A DNA stretch of 64,000 nucleotides from UBA4742 sp037138595 (GTDB lineage: Bacteria > Actinomycetota > Acidimicrobiia > Acidimicrobiales > Acidimicrobilacustridaceae): assembly GCA_037138595.1 (NCBI GenBank), contig JBAXIB010000007.1, positions 1-64,000 of the forward strand, read 5' to 3'. Every line of letters begins with the position of its first letter. Position 1 is the first letter of the stretch. This document shows positions 40,313 through 49,243 of the stretch, one piece after another. The notes under the pieces were generated by a model, which did no database searches, was not told the origin of the DNA, and was given only the letters and a program-made list of their open reading frames with translations. The position numbers and the translations under genes are program-made.

Positions 40313-41245
40313 ATGGCTGGTTTGATCGATGTCGCACAGTTGGGGGCAGCCGCGGCGCCGCTGTTGGAGCGATGCCGATTCCCCGCAGTTGGATCGGCAG
40401 TGACATGCGGCGTTTCAGGTGGACCTGACTCGACCGCGCTTCTTGCGCTTGCCGTGGCGTCGGGTTTGTCGGTGACTGCAGTGCACGTTGACCACGGATT
40501 GCGACTCGGTTCTGCCGACGAGTCAGAGGTAGTTGCCCTGACGGCAGCCTTTCTCGGCGCCGCGTTTCGCTCAGTCCACGTCGATGTCGCACGTGGTCCG
40601 AACCTAGAAGCGCGTGCTCGCATCGCGCGTCACGCCGCGCTGCCAACCGGCACGATGCTTGGCCATACCAGCGATGACCAAGCCGAAACAATGGTTCTGA
40701 ACTTGATGCGTGGCGCCGGACTCGAAGGAATGGCGGGGATGCGGGCCGACGCCCGACGCCCGATTTTGGCGTTACGTCGATCAGAGACGGTGGCATTGTG
40801 CGCGACTCTCGAACTATCGGTGGTGAATGATCCGTCGAACAACGACCCGGCATTTGGTCGAAATCGAGTTCGCCACGAAGTGCTTCCGCTTCTGACCGAG
40901 ATTTCGAGTCGCGATGTCGTGCCCGTGTTGGTGCGACAGGCTGGTTTGGCGCGCGACGCGGTTGATTTTCTGCGCGCCCATGCGGAGGCGATTGATGTCA
41001 CCAATGCCGCCGAACTCGCGAGCGCGCCGTTAGTCCTTGCCCGTATTGCCGTTCGTGAATGGTTGCGCGGATGTTCGGATGAAAACCACCCTCCAGACGC
41101 GGCGACGGTCGATCGAGTGCTTGCTGTTGCCAGGGTTGAACGTCGTTCAACCCAAGTTGGTGGTGGATGGACTGTGGCGAGAACTCAAGGTCAGCTCCGG
41201 TTGGAGTCATCGACTGATGGGCGCGCCGCGAATGAGATTGGTTAG
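40313..41245 (+). CDS. tilS: tRNA(Ile)-lysidine synthetase
   Basis: 310 residues from the ATG at 40313, 2 bases after the previous stop. It attaches lysine to C34 of tRNA-Ile(CAU), changing its codon reading. The PP-loop is CGVSGGPDSTALLAL, VDHGLR follows, and GHTSDDQAETMVLNLMRGAGLEGMAGM is the catalytic block; FGRNRVRHEVLPLL is also typical. The protein is shorter than the E. coli form because it lacks the C-terminal extra domains, as is usual in actinobacteria. Confidence 0.95.
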   Translation: MAGLIDVAQLGAAAAPLLERCRFPAVGSAVTCGVSGGPDSTALLALAVASGLSVTAVHVDHGLRLGSADESEVVALTAAFLGAAFRSVHVDVARGPNLEARARIARHAALPTGTMLGHTSDDQAETMVLNLMRGAGLEGMAGMRADARRPILALRRSETVALCATLELSVVNDPSNNDPAFGRNRVRHEVLPLLTEISSRDVVPVLVRQAGLARDAVDFLRAHAEAIDVTNAAELASAPLVLARIAVREWLRGCSDENHPPDAATVDRVLAVARVERRSTQVGGGWTVARTQGQLRLESSTDGRAANEIG

Positions 41246-41257
41246 GGTCTGACGGTC

Positions 41258-41845
41258 ATGGCTTCGTCTGATTCAAACTCGTTTTCTGGGGATCCTCGCC
41301 TGGGCCCGGTTCTTGTCACCCGAGACGACCTTCAAGCGCGCATCATCGAACTTGGTCAAGAGATCACTCGGGACTATGCCGAAAAGCGACCGTTACTGAT
41401 CTGTGTATTGAAGGGAGCGTTCATGTTTATGAGCGATCTCGCACAAGCCATCGACCTCCCCGTCGAGTTCGACTTCATGGCAGTCGCGTCCTATGGAAGC
41501 GCGACTAAAACCAGTGGCGTCGTTCGGATCGTCAAAGACCTCGATATGGACTTGACCGGTCGAGATGTAATTTTGGTTGAGGACATTGTCGACAGCGGCC
41601 TGACCTTGCATTACTTACTGAAGAACCTGCGAGGTCGTGGGCCGGCGAGTCTTGAGGTTTGCTCGCTCATTTTGAAGCAAGGGGCACAGAAAACCGAACC
41701 GCCGATCCGCTATGTCGGCTTTCGGATCCCGGATGAATTCGTGATCGGCTACGGCCTCGACGTGGATGAGCGCTATCGAAACTTGCCCGCTATTCACTCC
41801 TACGTCGACGAACTCCATTCCGACCCGACCGATCGCGGGCAGTAG
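41258..41845 (+). CDS. hpt: hypoxanthine phosphoribosyltransferase
   Basis: 195 residues. It salvages hypoxanthine/guanine with PRPP. The PRPP loop is ILVEDIVDSGLTLHYL; the flexible loop region is VASYGSATKTSGVV; and VGFRIPDEFVIGYGLDVDERYRNLP binds the purine. It starts 12 bases after tilS, a classical pairing. In most actinobacteria ftsH comes next; here folE does. Confidence 0.97.
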   Translation: MASSDSNSFSGDPRLGPVLVTRDDLQARIIELGQEITRDYAEKRPLLICVLKGAFMFMSDLAQAIDLPVEFDFMAVASYGSATKTSGVVRIVKDLDMDLTGRDVILVEDIVDSGLTLHYLLKNLRGRGPASLEVCSLILKQGAQKTEPPIRYVGFRIPDEFVIGYGLDVDERYRNLPAIHSYVDELHSDPTDRGQ

Positions 41846-41917
41846 CGGTACGATCTAGGGGGAAGTACAAGGGGCCAAAGTGGTCGCTTGAAAATGGCCC
41901 AGCGGTTGGGAGTCGAC

Positions 41918-42610
41918 GTGAGTGACGAAATCGGAAGCTCGGCACGGGTCGAGATTTTTGATCTGCCACCTTTTGATGATGACGATCCGGCCGACGAAGT
42001 TCGAGTTGTTGCGTCACGGCCGCCTGAACCCGAATTGGCCCCAGTCGATCTTCCGCGCATAGCGGCAGCGATTCGCGAAATCTTGCTTGCTATCGGCGAA
42101 GACCCCGATCGGGACGGATTAGTGAACACTCCTGATCGAGTCGCCCGAATGTATGACGAAGTGTTCTCGGGACTGCGTGAACATCCTCACCAGCATCTCG
42201 AAGTGCAATTCGAAGCTGGGCATGACGAGATGGTCATGGTACGCGATATTGCGCTTACGTCGATGTGTGAGCATCACCTAGTGCCCTTTATTGGCAAAGC
42301 GCACGTCGCTTACATCCCCAACAAGGATGGTCGTGTGACGGGCCTTTCAAAGTTGGCTCGCCTCGTCGACGCATTTGCCAAACGACCACAAGTGCAGGAG
42401 CGCCTGACGACGCAAATCGCCGATGAAATTGAACGCACGCTCCAACCGAGAGGTGTGTTGGTGGTTATTGAGGCAGAACATCTCTGCATGTCGATGCGAG
42501 GGGTCAAAAAGCCGGGGTCATCCACGGTTACGTCTTCGGTGCGCGGCTTGTTCCGGGCCAACACGGCGACCAGGTTCGAAGCCATGCGGTTCATCAACTC
42601 CGGCGCCTAG
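41918..42610 (+). CDS. folE: GTP cyclohydrolase I
   Basis: 230 residues from the GTG at 41918, which has GGGAG five bases upstream; ATG 41894 and TTG 41888 are in-frame alternatives. It makes dihydroneopterin triphosphate, the first step of folate synthesis. The zinc Cys/His are in TSMCEHHLVPFIGKAHVAYIP and in AEHLCMSMRGVKKPGS. The first ~55 residues are an acidic extension (FDDDDPADEVR) before the family core at VDLPRIAAAIREIL. It heads the folate cluster. Confidence 0.95.
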   Translation: MSDEIGSSARVEIFDLPPFDDDDPADEVRVVASRPPEPELAPVDLPRIAAAIREILLAIGEDPDRDGLVNTPDRVARMYDEVFSGLREHPHQHLEVQFEAGHDEMVMVRDIALTSMCEHHLVPFIGKAHVAYIPNKDGRVTGLSKLARLVDAFAKRPQVQERLTTQIADEIERTLQPRGVLVVIEAEHLCMSMRGVKKPGSSTVTSSVRGLFRANTATRFEAMRFINSGA

Positions 42611-42636
42611 TGAAATAGGCTGCACATTCATTCGAT

Positions 42637-43449
42637 TTGACAGTGGGGAGTACCTTTCAGGGCGTGATTCCATTGGTAATGGGTGTTCTTAATGTGACGC
42701 CCGACTCGTTCTCAGATGGCGGTCGTTTCCTCGAACACGCCGCCGCGATTGCCCATGGCGATGTGCTCATCGCCGATGGCGCCCAAGTCGTCGATGTCGG
42801 GGGCGAGTCGAGCCGACCGGGCGCTGATGTAGTTCCCGACGACGAAGAACTGCGGCGAGTGGTGCCCGTGGTCGCAGCGCTGTCACCGAAAGTAAGGATC
42901 TCGATCGACACCGTGAAACCGGTGGTCGCCCGAGCCGCGATTGATGCTGGCGCGACCTTGATCAACGACGTTTCTGCGTCACCTGAACTTGCTGAGATCG
43001 CCGGTGAGGCAGGGATTGGCTATGTCGTGATGCATCGAGTTGGTGATCCGAAAACGATGCAAGACCACCCGCACTACGACGATGTCGTGGCTGAAGTGTC
43101 AGCGTTTCTGGCTCTTCACGCCGCGCGAGCTGCTGATGCGGGGGTAAAAGAAATTTGGGTCGACCCGGGAATCGGCTTCGCGAAGTTGCCTGCTCACAAT
43201 CTGAGTCTGCTGCGTCATCTCGACCAAATCGTTGACTTGGGCTATCCGGTCCTGGTCGGAACGAGTCGAAAAGCCTTTCTTGGCGACCTATTAGGCGCCT
43301 CAGACGGCAACGATGAGCCGACTCAAGTTGGCGACCGACTTGAGGCTTCGATCGCAACGGTGACGTGGGCGATGGCCCATGGTGCATCGATGATTCGGGT
43401 CCATGATGTCAAAGCATCCGTCGAAGCGGCCAAAGTCGTGGCAGCATGA
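42637..43449 (+). CDS. folP: dihydropteroate synthase
   Basis: 270 residues. It joins pterin pyrophosphate and p-aminobenzoate, the step blocked by sulfonamides. Family blocks: MGVLNVTPDSFSDGG, VDVGGESSRPGA, SIDTVKP, LINDVSAS, WVDPGIGFAK, VLVGTSRKAFLG, and the closing IRVHDV. The frame starts TTG at 42637; the GTG at 42643 is also possible. Its stop overlaps the next gene (ATGA). Confidence 0.96.
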   Translation: MTVGSTFQGVIPLVMGVLNVTPDSFSDGGRFLEHAAAIAHGDVLIADGAQVVDVGGESSRPGADVVPDDEELRRVVPVVAALSPKVRISIDTVKPVVARAAIDAGATLINDVSASPELAEIAGEAGIGYVVMHRVGDPKTMQDHPHYDDVVAEVSAFLALHAARAADAGVKEIWVDPGIGFAKLPAHNLSLLRHLDQIVDLGYPVLVGTSRKAFLGDLLGASDGNDEPTQVGDRLEASIATVTWAMAHGASMIRVHDVKASVEAAKVVAA

Positions 43450-43961
43450 GCAGCGTGGCAACGAAAGGAAAGTGGGCGCAGGGCATTAAGCCTCGCAATT
43501 TCCACTGGATAATCAAAGATCAGCTGGCCGTGTGTGAACGCCCTGGCGGGTATGGCACGAACCATCGGCGCGTCCGTCGCCAAGAAGAAATTATTTGGAT
43601 ACGCGAGCAAGGCTTTGGTTGCGTGATTTCAGTGATCGGGTCGCGGCACAACCTGCACAACTACGACGATCTAGGTGTGGCGTGGCAACACCGGCCTTTT
43701 GTCGATCCCGAGGAGTCCGCGAGTTATCTTGCGGCATTGTTCCCCGATGTGAAGCAACTGATCACTGGAGGCACCAAGGTGGTCATGCACGCCGAAGAAC
43801 TCGGCGACCGACTCTGCGGCGCGCTCGCCGGTTTCCTGATTTGGGATGGCCTGATCGATACTGGCCCCCGAGCGGTTTCGATTATTGAACAGATCACCCA
43901 GCGCCAGCTTGGGCCGACCGGTCGTGATTTGGTTTCCGTCGCTGCTCGCTTGCCTCGCTAA
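43446..43961 (+). CDS. dual-specificity-phosphatase-like protein lacking the catalytic Cys
   Basis: 171 residues. The sequence follows the tyrosine/dual-specificity phosphatase fold: FHWIIKDQLAVCERPGGYG at the start, GFGCVISVI, then the P-loop region KVVMHAEELGDRLCGALAGFLI. Active phosphatases have HCx5R here; this has HAx5R, so the nucleophile Cys is Ala116 while the phosphate-binding Arg122 remains. It should bind a phosphate group without cleaving it. It sits between folP (4-base overlap) and folB (63-base gap), so a link to pterin or folate phosphates is an attractive guess. Confidence 0.72.
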   Translation: MSSVATKGKWAQGIKPRNFHWIIKDQLAVCERPGGYGTNHRRVRRQEEIIWIREQGFGCVISVIGSRHNLHNYDDLGVAWQHRPFVDPEESASYLAALFPDVKQLITGGTKVVMHAEELGDRLCGALAGFLIWDGLIDTGPRAVSIIEQITQRQLGPTGRDLVSVAARLPR

Positions 43962-44024
43962 AGATTTCACGTCCAATCCCTCGGATTGTTCCGAGGTCCT
44001 GACTCGCTGCGCATAGGAATCGAA

Positions 44025-44396
44025 ATGTCTGCATTTGTTCCTGATCTGATCCAACTCCGTTGCCTGCGTGCAATGGGTATTTGCGGCGCATTGCCGGAAG
44101 AAAAACTGCGGCCTCAACCAATCGAGGTAGATCTTGATGTCGAAGCTGACCTTTCGATTGCCGGTTTGTCGGATCATCTCGCCGACACGCTTGATTACGG
44201 ACTGATCGCCGAAATTGTCGAACGCGTCATTACCGGCGAACGATTTTCGCTCCTCGAGCGTCTGGCGACCCGCATTACTGAGGTGGTGTTCGCCGACGAT
44301 CGGGTGCTTGCCGTGACGGTGACGGTGCGCAAGCTTCGCCCACCGGTGCCTCAGCATCTTGAGACGACGGGTGTCTCAATCCGGCGGACGCGCTGA
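44025..44396 (+). CDS. folB: dihydroneopterin aldolase
   Basis: 123 residues from the ATG at 44025. FolB has a tunnel fold; recognised blocks are IQLRCLRAMGICGALPEEKLRPQPIEVDLDVEAD, LDYGLIAEIVERVI, FSLLERLATRI and VTVTVRKLRPPVP. The Glu after GICGA and the Lys near the end are the catalytic residues. Makes 6-hydroxymethyl-dihydropterin for FolK, whose gene begins 3 bases later. Confidence 0.93.
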   Translation: MSAFVPDLIQLRCLRAMGICGALPEEKLRPQPIEVDLDVEADLSIAGLSDHLADTLDYGLIAEIVERVITGERFSLLERLATRITEVVFADDRVLAVTVTVRKLRPPVPQHLETTGVSIRRTR

Positions 44397-44399
44397 AGC

Positions 44400-44864
44400 A
44401 TGCGTGCGCTGCTAGGACTTGGGTCCAATCTTGGCGACCGAGAGTCCTACCTGCGTGAAGCCGTTGCATCGCTAACCGGAGTAGTTGCCGTTTCGTCTAT
44501 TTACGAGACCGATCCTGTCGGTGGTCCCGAGGGCCAAGGCGCGTATCTCAACATCGTGGTTGAAGTCGCGACTGAACTGTCACCGCACGCATTACTCGGT
44601 GTGTGCCATCGACTGGAATCAGCAGGCGACCGAGTTCGCGAAGTGCGTTGGGGACCTCGAACACTCGACGTCGACATCTTGTGGCTGGAAAGCGGTGCCA
44701 TTGACGAACCCGATCTTCAGGTTCCGCACCCACGAATGACTGAACGTCGTTTTGTTATGGCCCCCCTCGCAGAAATCGCACCTGATCTCGTTTCGACCGA
44801 TTGGGAAGATCGAGCCGAAGGGCGGGTGCGCGTGCTGGGACCATTCCACGACGCCGTGAGTTGA
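44400..44864 (+). CDS. folK: HPPK: hydroxymethyl-dihydropterin pyrophosphokinase
   Basis: 154 residues. LGLGSNLGDRESYLREAV opens the protein, SSIYETDPVGGPEGQGAYLN binds the pterin, and VREVRWGPRTLDVDILWL and VPHPRMTERRFVMAPLAEIAPD carry the Mg/ATP-binding Asp and Arg residues. Produces the pyrophosphate substrate for FolP, completing folE-folP-folB-folK in one run. Confidence 0.96.
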   Translation: MRALLGLGSNLGDRESYLREAVASLTGVVAVSSIYETDPVGGPEGQGAYLNIVVEVATELSPHALLGVCHRLESAGDRVREVRWGPRTLDVDILWLESGAIDEPDLQVPHPRMTERRFVMAPLAEIAPDLVSTDWEDRAEGRVRVLGPFHDAVS

Positions 44865-44866
44865 TC

Positions 44867-45601
44867 GTGGCGAACCCAAGTGGTGCACGCCGTCGCGTTC
44901 GAATTATTGGTGGTGGTCGTGCCGGACGTTCATTTGCCTTGGCACTTACACAAACCGGATGGCGAGTTGCGTCGGTGATGAGCCGAGGTGACGACGTTGC
45001 AAGCGCCGCCGCCGATGTTGACCTCGTGTTGATTGCAACACCGGACGCGGCAATCGAAGAAGTTGCGGCGTTGATCGAACCTCGACCAGAAACTGTGATC
45101 GCGCATGTTGCGGGTTCGATCGGTCTCGAAGTTCTCGCTAGTCATTCGAGACGCGGCGCGGTTCACCCTCTGGTTGCGATGCCGACTCCCGATATTGGCG
45201 CAACGCGGTTAGTGAGCGGGGGGTGGTTCGCTATCGCGGGTGACTCAATCACCAGCGAGGTAGTTGATGACCTGGGTGGAAGGTGGTTTGAAGTCGCAGA
45301 CTCGGATCGCTCGGCCTACCACGCGGCCGCGGTGATCGCCTCGAACCATGTTGTTGCGCTGCTCGGTCAAGCCGAACGAATTGCGGTTAGCGCGGGTGTC
45401 CCATTTGCCGCGTATGTCGAACTCGTCCGGTCCACCGTCGACAATGTTGCCCAATTAGGGCCAGCGGCAGCGCTAACGGGACCGGCAGCTCGGGGCGATT
45501 GGGCGACGATAGATCGCCACCTTGCCGCGCTTGATCCTGACGAGCGCGCCGCATATCAAGAAATGGTTCGCTTGGCTCGGCGGCTAGTCCCGGAAGCTTG
45601 A
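44867..45601 (+). CDS. Rossmann-fold protein with DUF2520 domain
   Basis: 244 residues from the GTG at 44867, 2 bases after folK. RVRIIGGGRAGRSFALALTQTGW is a Rossmann dinucleotide loop. The C-terminal helical domain, with SAYHAAAVIASNHVVALLG and LTGPAARGDWATIDRHL, is the DUF2520 domain. It is usually found just before panC in actinobacteria, as here. The fold and the gene pairing suggest a reductase feeding pantothenate synthesis (ketopantoate reductase-like), but the activity is not certain. Confidence 0.85.
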   Translation: MANPSGARRRVRIIGGGRAGRSFALALTQTGWRVASVMSRGDDVASAAADVDLVLIATPDAAIEEVAALIEPRPETVIAHVAGSIGLEVLASHSRRGAVHPLVAMPTPDIGATRLVSGGWFAIAGDSITSEVVDDLGGRWFEVADSDRSAYHAAAVIASNHVVALLGQAERIAVSAGVPFAAYVELVRSTVDNVAQLGPAAALTGPAARGDWATIDRHLAALDPDERAAYQEMVRLARRLVPEA

Positions 45602-45706
45602 TCTGGGCTGCCCACGGGCTCGATGAGTGCCGTGGCTAGCGACAGAATGTGGCGGAACTTCGACTCAGGGGTGGCAGGTCGAACCCCACTAAGGCAGGAT
45701 TCGCGG

Positions 45707-46564
45707 GTGCAGGTACTCACAACGATCACTGAAACGCGTGCAGTGCTTGACGCGGCACGCCAGTCGGGCGCGACCGTTGGGTTGTTTCCGACCATGGGTG
45801 CACTGCACGATGGTCATGCCACGTTGATGCGCAAAGCTCGCGTTGAGTGTGACGTCGCAGTGGTGTCGATTTTTGTCAATCCGCTGCAATTTGGCGAAGA
45901 CGAAGACCTTGCGCGGTATCCGCGCGATCTTTCCGCTGACGCGGCACTGGCCGAGTCCATTGGCATTGATGTCATATTCGCGCCGTCGGTTGAGGAGATG
46001 TATCCCCGTCCGGTAGTCACTGCGGTTGCGCTTCAATCGCTTGCCGCGACGATGGAAGGCGCGAGTCGACCTGGTCACTTCACAGGAGTTGCGACCGTCG
46101 TTGCTAAACTTTTCAACATCGCTGGTCCATGTCGGGCCTATTTCAGCGAGAAAGATTTTCAGCAGTTGGCAATCGTAAGTCGAATGGCTCAGGATCTTTC
46201 GTTTCCAGTCGAAGTCGTGCGGTGTCCGTTTGTTCGCGAACCAGATGGCCTAGCCATGTCGAGCCGCAATGTCTTCCTAAACGCTGACGAACGGGCGGCA
46301 TCGACGGTGTTGTTTCGGGCACTTGAGACGGGCGCCGCGATGGTGCTCGCCGGCGAAATCGACCCTGATCGAGTGCGTGGCGCTGTGGCCAGCGTGATTG
46401 AACAAGAACCAATTGCCAATATTGATTACGTCGAGGTTGTAGATGTCTCGACGTTGGCGCAACCCGCGACGCTGCGCGGCGAACTACGGCTGTTGGTAGC
46501 GGCAAGATTCGGTGCAACGCGTCTGTTGGATAACCTCGGGGTAGTCGTACCCGAGCAGCACTGA
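45707..46564 (+). CDS. panC: pantothenate synthetase
   Basis: 285 residues from the GTG at 45707; a longer reading from 45623 adds residues unlike the family. Joins pantoate and beta-alanine using ATP. Blocks: VGLFPTMGALHDGHATLMRKAR (HIGH-like), SIFVNPLQFGEDEDLARYPR, RPGHFTGVATVVAKLFNI, FSEKDFQQLAIVSRM and SSRNVFLNADER (KMSKS-like). No panD is present in this window, so beta-alanine must come from elsewhere. Confidence 0.95.
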   Translation: MQVLTTITETRAVLDAARQSGATVGLFPTMGALHDGHATLMRKARVECDVAVVSIFVNPLQFGEDEDLARYPRDLSADAALAESIGIDVIFAPSVEEMYPRPVVTAVALQSLAATMEGASRPGHFTGVATVVAKLFNIAGPCRAYFSEKDFQQLAIVSRMAQDLSFPVEVVRCPFVREPDGLAMSSRNVFLNADERAASTVLFRALETGAAMVLAGEIDPDRVRGAVASVIEQEPIANIDYVEVVDVSTLAQPATLRGELRLLVAARFGATRLLDNLGVVVPEQH

Positions 46565-46571
46565 GTTGCTG

Positions 46572-46685
46572 ATGATCGACACACTCGCTGGCGACCGATC
46601 GTGGCGCCAAGCTTCCCAGGAGCAATTGATGCGGACTCTCAGGCACTCTGCCATTACGCAAGAGCCCACATGGAGTTGGGATTGA
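46572..46685 (+). CDS. possible 37-residue protein between panC and nadB
   Basis: Open frame from ATG 46572 to TGA 46683-46685. The product begins MIDTLAGDRSWRQASQEQL and ends PTWSWD; it is polar and has no recognised motif. It would fill the gap between panC and nadB, and its stop lies 1 base before the nadB GTG, a spacing typical of coupled genes. No clear ribosome binding site. It may be chance. Confidence 0.25.
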   Translation: MIDTLAGDRSWRQASQEQLMRTLRHSAITQEPTWSWD

Positions 46686-46686
46686 C

Positions 46687-48339
46687 GTGATGACACGAGG
46701 CAAATGGGACGCGACATTGGACTTGTTGGTGCTCGGCAGCGGTGTTGCGGGCCTATCGGCCGCGGTGCGCGCCGCGGATACCCACGGATTTCGTGTTGGC
46801 GTGCTCACCAAAGGTGAGCTGCATCAATCAACGACAAGGTGGGCTCAAGGCGGTGTCGCCGCAGTTTTAGGTGAAGACCCGGACTCAACTGACCTTCATC
46901 TCGCCGACACGTTGGCGGCCGGGGCGGGGCTCTGCGATGTGGACGCGGTTCGTGTACTGGTTAACGAAGGACCAGGTCGGGTCAATGAACTGATTGCGCT
47001 TGGCGCGATGTTTGACCGCGATGGTGATGGGCGGCTTGAGTTGGCGCGTGAGGGCGGTCACAGTCTCGCTCGGGTCGTGCACGCCGGTGGGGCAGCCACC
47101 GGTGTGGAAATCGAACGAGCGCTGGTTGATGCGGTGCATCGCACGGCGGCAGCGCTCCTCGAAAACGCGTTCGCGTTGGACTTGATCGTCGAAGCTGGGC
47201 GGTGTGTCGGAGTAGTCGCGCTTGACGCTGATGGTCAGCGCCACTTTGTTCGAGCAACGAATGTGTTGTTAGCAACCGGTGGTGCTGGTCAACTTTTCGC
47301 GGTTACGACCAATCCAGTTGAAAGTACCGGAGACGGTATTGCGATGGCATTGCGTGCCGGTGCGGCTGTTGCTGACGTTGAGTTCGTTCAGTTTCATCCG
47401 ACCGCGTTGCATCATCCGCAAATGCCGCGGCCACTGCTTTCTGAGGCATTGCGCGGCCACGGGGCATTGCTGCGAGACGCAAGTGGCGAACGATTCGTTG
47501 ACGAGTTATTGCCGCGCGACGAAGTGTCGCGAGCGATGATCCGCCGGATGCTTGATGAGGGCGTGGACCACTTGTGGCTTGATGCAACTCAGCTCGAAGC
47601 TTTCGATGATCGATTTCCGACCATCAGTTCTGCGTTGCGCTCGGCAGGTCTTGACCCGACGCGTGACTGGCTGCCGATCGCGCCCGCCGCTCACTATTTC
47701 GGTGGTGGAGTCGTCACGGATTTGGGCGGATCGGCTTCGCTGCCCGGGCTCTGGGCGGCAGGTGAAGTCGCGTGCTCAGGGGTACATGGTGCCAATCGAC
47801 TCGCATCGAATTCACTTCTTGAAGGCATGGTGTTTGGCGCTCGGGTGATCGAAGCGATCGAAGCCGGTCAACTTGGTCCCGCGTCGACCGGGGCGATGCG
47901 GTCAGTGCTTGAAACTTTTGACGCCGATGAGTTTTCGGTGATCGACGGCACCCGAGATGACCAGTGGCGCCCGGGGCCCAAACTGCTCGGCGCCGGCGAC
48001 GCTCCACAAGGAATTCCCAGTGATCGTGTCGTGCCGCGACCAGAGGAAGTGGCGTCGTCGCTTGATGTAGTTCAGCGCGCAATGACCCTTGGTGCCGGTG
48101 TGCTCCGTTCAGCCAGTTCGCTTGGCGAAACGATGTCAATTATTGATGGCATCGGCCACGAGCTGCCTGAGGTTGTGGATCGTCCGGACATCGCTGAACT
48201 GTCAAATCTGGTCGAAGTCGCCCGAGCACTACTGACCGCGGCGACGCGCCGTACTGAAAGTCGTGGCGCGCATACTCGTTCTGATTATCCGACAATTGAT
48301 GCGACGTTCCGTTACCGCATCGTGCTGGGAGGTCCTTGA
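46687..48339 (+). CDS. nadB: L-aspartate oxidase
   Basis: 550 residues. First step of NAD synthesis: aspartate to iminoaspartate using FAD. FAD loop VLGSGVAGLSAAVRA; STTRWAQGGVAAVLGEDPDS; HSLARVVHAGGAATG; LLATGGAGQLF; FVQFHPTALHHP; HYFGGGVVTDLGGSASLPGLWAAGEVACSG. A C-terminal helical domain follows. The frame starts GTG 46687, with an ATG directly after at 46690. nadC follows 15 bases later; nadA is not in the window. Confidence 0.96.
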   Translation: MMTRGKWDATLDLLVLGSGVAGLSAAVRAADTHGFRVGVLTKGELHQSTTRWAQGGVAAVLGEDPDSTDLHLADTLAAGAGLCDVDAVRVLVNEGPGRVNELIALGAMFDRDGDGRLELAREGGHSLARVVHAGGAATGVEIERALVDAVHRTAAALLENAFALDLIVEAGRCVGVVALDADGQRHFVRATNVLLATGGAGQLFAVTTNPVESTGDGIAMALRAGAAVADVEFVQFHPTALHHPQMPRPLLSEALRGHGALLRDASGERFVDELLPRDEVSRAMIRRMLDEGVDHLWLDATQLEAFDDRFPTISSALRSAGLDPTRDWLPIAPAAHYFGGGVVTDLGGSASLPGLWAAGEVACSGVHGANRLASNSLLEGMVFGARVIEAIEAGQLGPASTGAMRSVLETFDADEFSVIDGTRDDQWRPGPKLLGAGDAPQGIPSDRVVPRPEEVASSLDVVQRAMTLGAGVLRSASSLGETMSIIDGIGHELPEVVDRPDIAELSNLVEVARALLTAATRRTESRGAHTRSDYPTIDATFRYRIVLGGP

Positions 48340-48354
48340 TATGGAGCCGACATC

Positions 48355-49227
48355 ATGAGTCCACTTGAACCGCCGCGTTCGGTGGTGGTCGATGCTGTTA
48401 GTCGTGCAATTTCTGAAGACCTGGCGCCGCTCGGCGATCTCACCTCGGCCTTGCTCCCCTCCGATTTGGTTGCGAGTGCGGTCTTCGTTGCGCGTTCGCC
48501 GGGCACAATCGCAGGGTCGGCGTGCGTGCGGGAAACCTTTGCCCAACTTGACGATTCGGTGCAGTTGGATTGGCGCGTAGTCGATGGCGATTCGGTCGAA
48601 GCGGGATCCAAACTGGGGACGGTTTCTGGCCCATTGGCCTCGATACTCACCGGCGAGCGCACCGCGCTGAATTTTCTTGGTCACCTCTCTGGGATTGCCA
48701 CGCTGACGCGACGATTCGTCGATGCTGCTGCTACGGCAGGTGTTGGGCGCATTTGGGACACTCGCAAGACGACACCGGGGCTTCGAAGTCTCGAGAAGGC
48801 CGCGGTGCGAGCGGGCGGCGGCTCCAATCATCGCGGCAACTTGTCCGATTGGATTTTACTGAAGGACAATCACATCGCGTTGATGGGTATCGGTGGTGCG
48901 GTGAGCGCGGCACGTGATCGTTGGCCAGCTCGAACCGTGCACGTCGAATGTGATCGACTTGATCAGGTTGAATCGGCACTTCAAGCCGGTGCCGATGCAC
49001 TGATGCTCGACAACATGACCCCTGATGAGGTCCTAGCCTGTGTGCGTGCGGCTGATGTCTTTTCGCAGTCGACGGGACAACGACGTCCGTTGCTCGAAGT
49101 TTCTGGCGGCATCACGATCGACACCGTCGCGTCTTATGCCGGGCTAGGAATCGACATGATCTCCGTGGGTGCATTGACCAACTCTGCACCGGTGCTCGAT
49201 ATCGGCCTCGACATCAACCCTTCCTGA
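48355..49227 (+). CDS. nadC: nicotinate-nucleotide pyrophosphorylase (quinolinate phosphoribosyltransferase)
   Basis: 290 residues. Converts quinolinate and PRPP to nicotinate mononucleotide. Blocks: LGDLTSALLP, GTIAGSACVRETF, LNFLGHLSGIATLTRRFVDAA, IWDTRKTTPGLRSLEKAAVRAGGGSNHR, ILLKDNHIA, VHVECDRLDQVESAL, MLDNMTPDE and LEVSGGITIDTVASYAGLGIDMISVGALT. Family catalytic and phosphate-binding residues are present. Part of the panC-nadB-nadC-coaX run. Confidence 0.97.
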   Translation: MSPLEPPRSVVVDAVSRAISEDLAPLGDLTSALLPSDLVASAVFVARSPGTIAGSACVRETFAQLDDSVQLDWRVVDGDSVEAGSKLGTVSGPLASILTGERTALNFLGHLSGIATLTRRFVDAAATAGVGRIWDTRKTTPGLRSLEKAAVRAGGGSNHRGNLSDWILLKDNHIALMGIGGAVSAARDRWPARTVHVECDRLDQVESALQAGADALMLDNMTPDEVLACVRAADVFSQSTGQRRPLLEVSGGITIDTVASYAGLGIDMISVGALTNSAPVLDIGLDINPS

Positions 49228-49243
49228 CCCCGTTGAATGGAGA

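Noticed and set aside
46565..46690. panD (aspartate decarboxylase) in the panC-nadB gap
   Set aside because: The gap is 122 bases and shows no Gly-Ser processing site; panD needs more than 110 codons.
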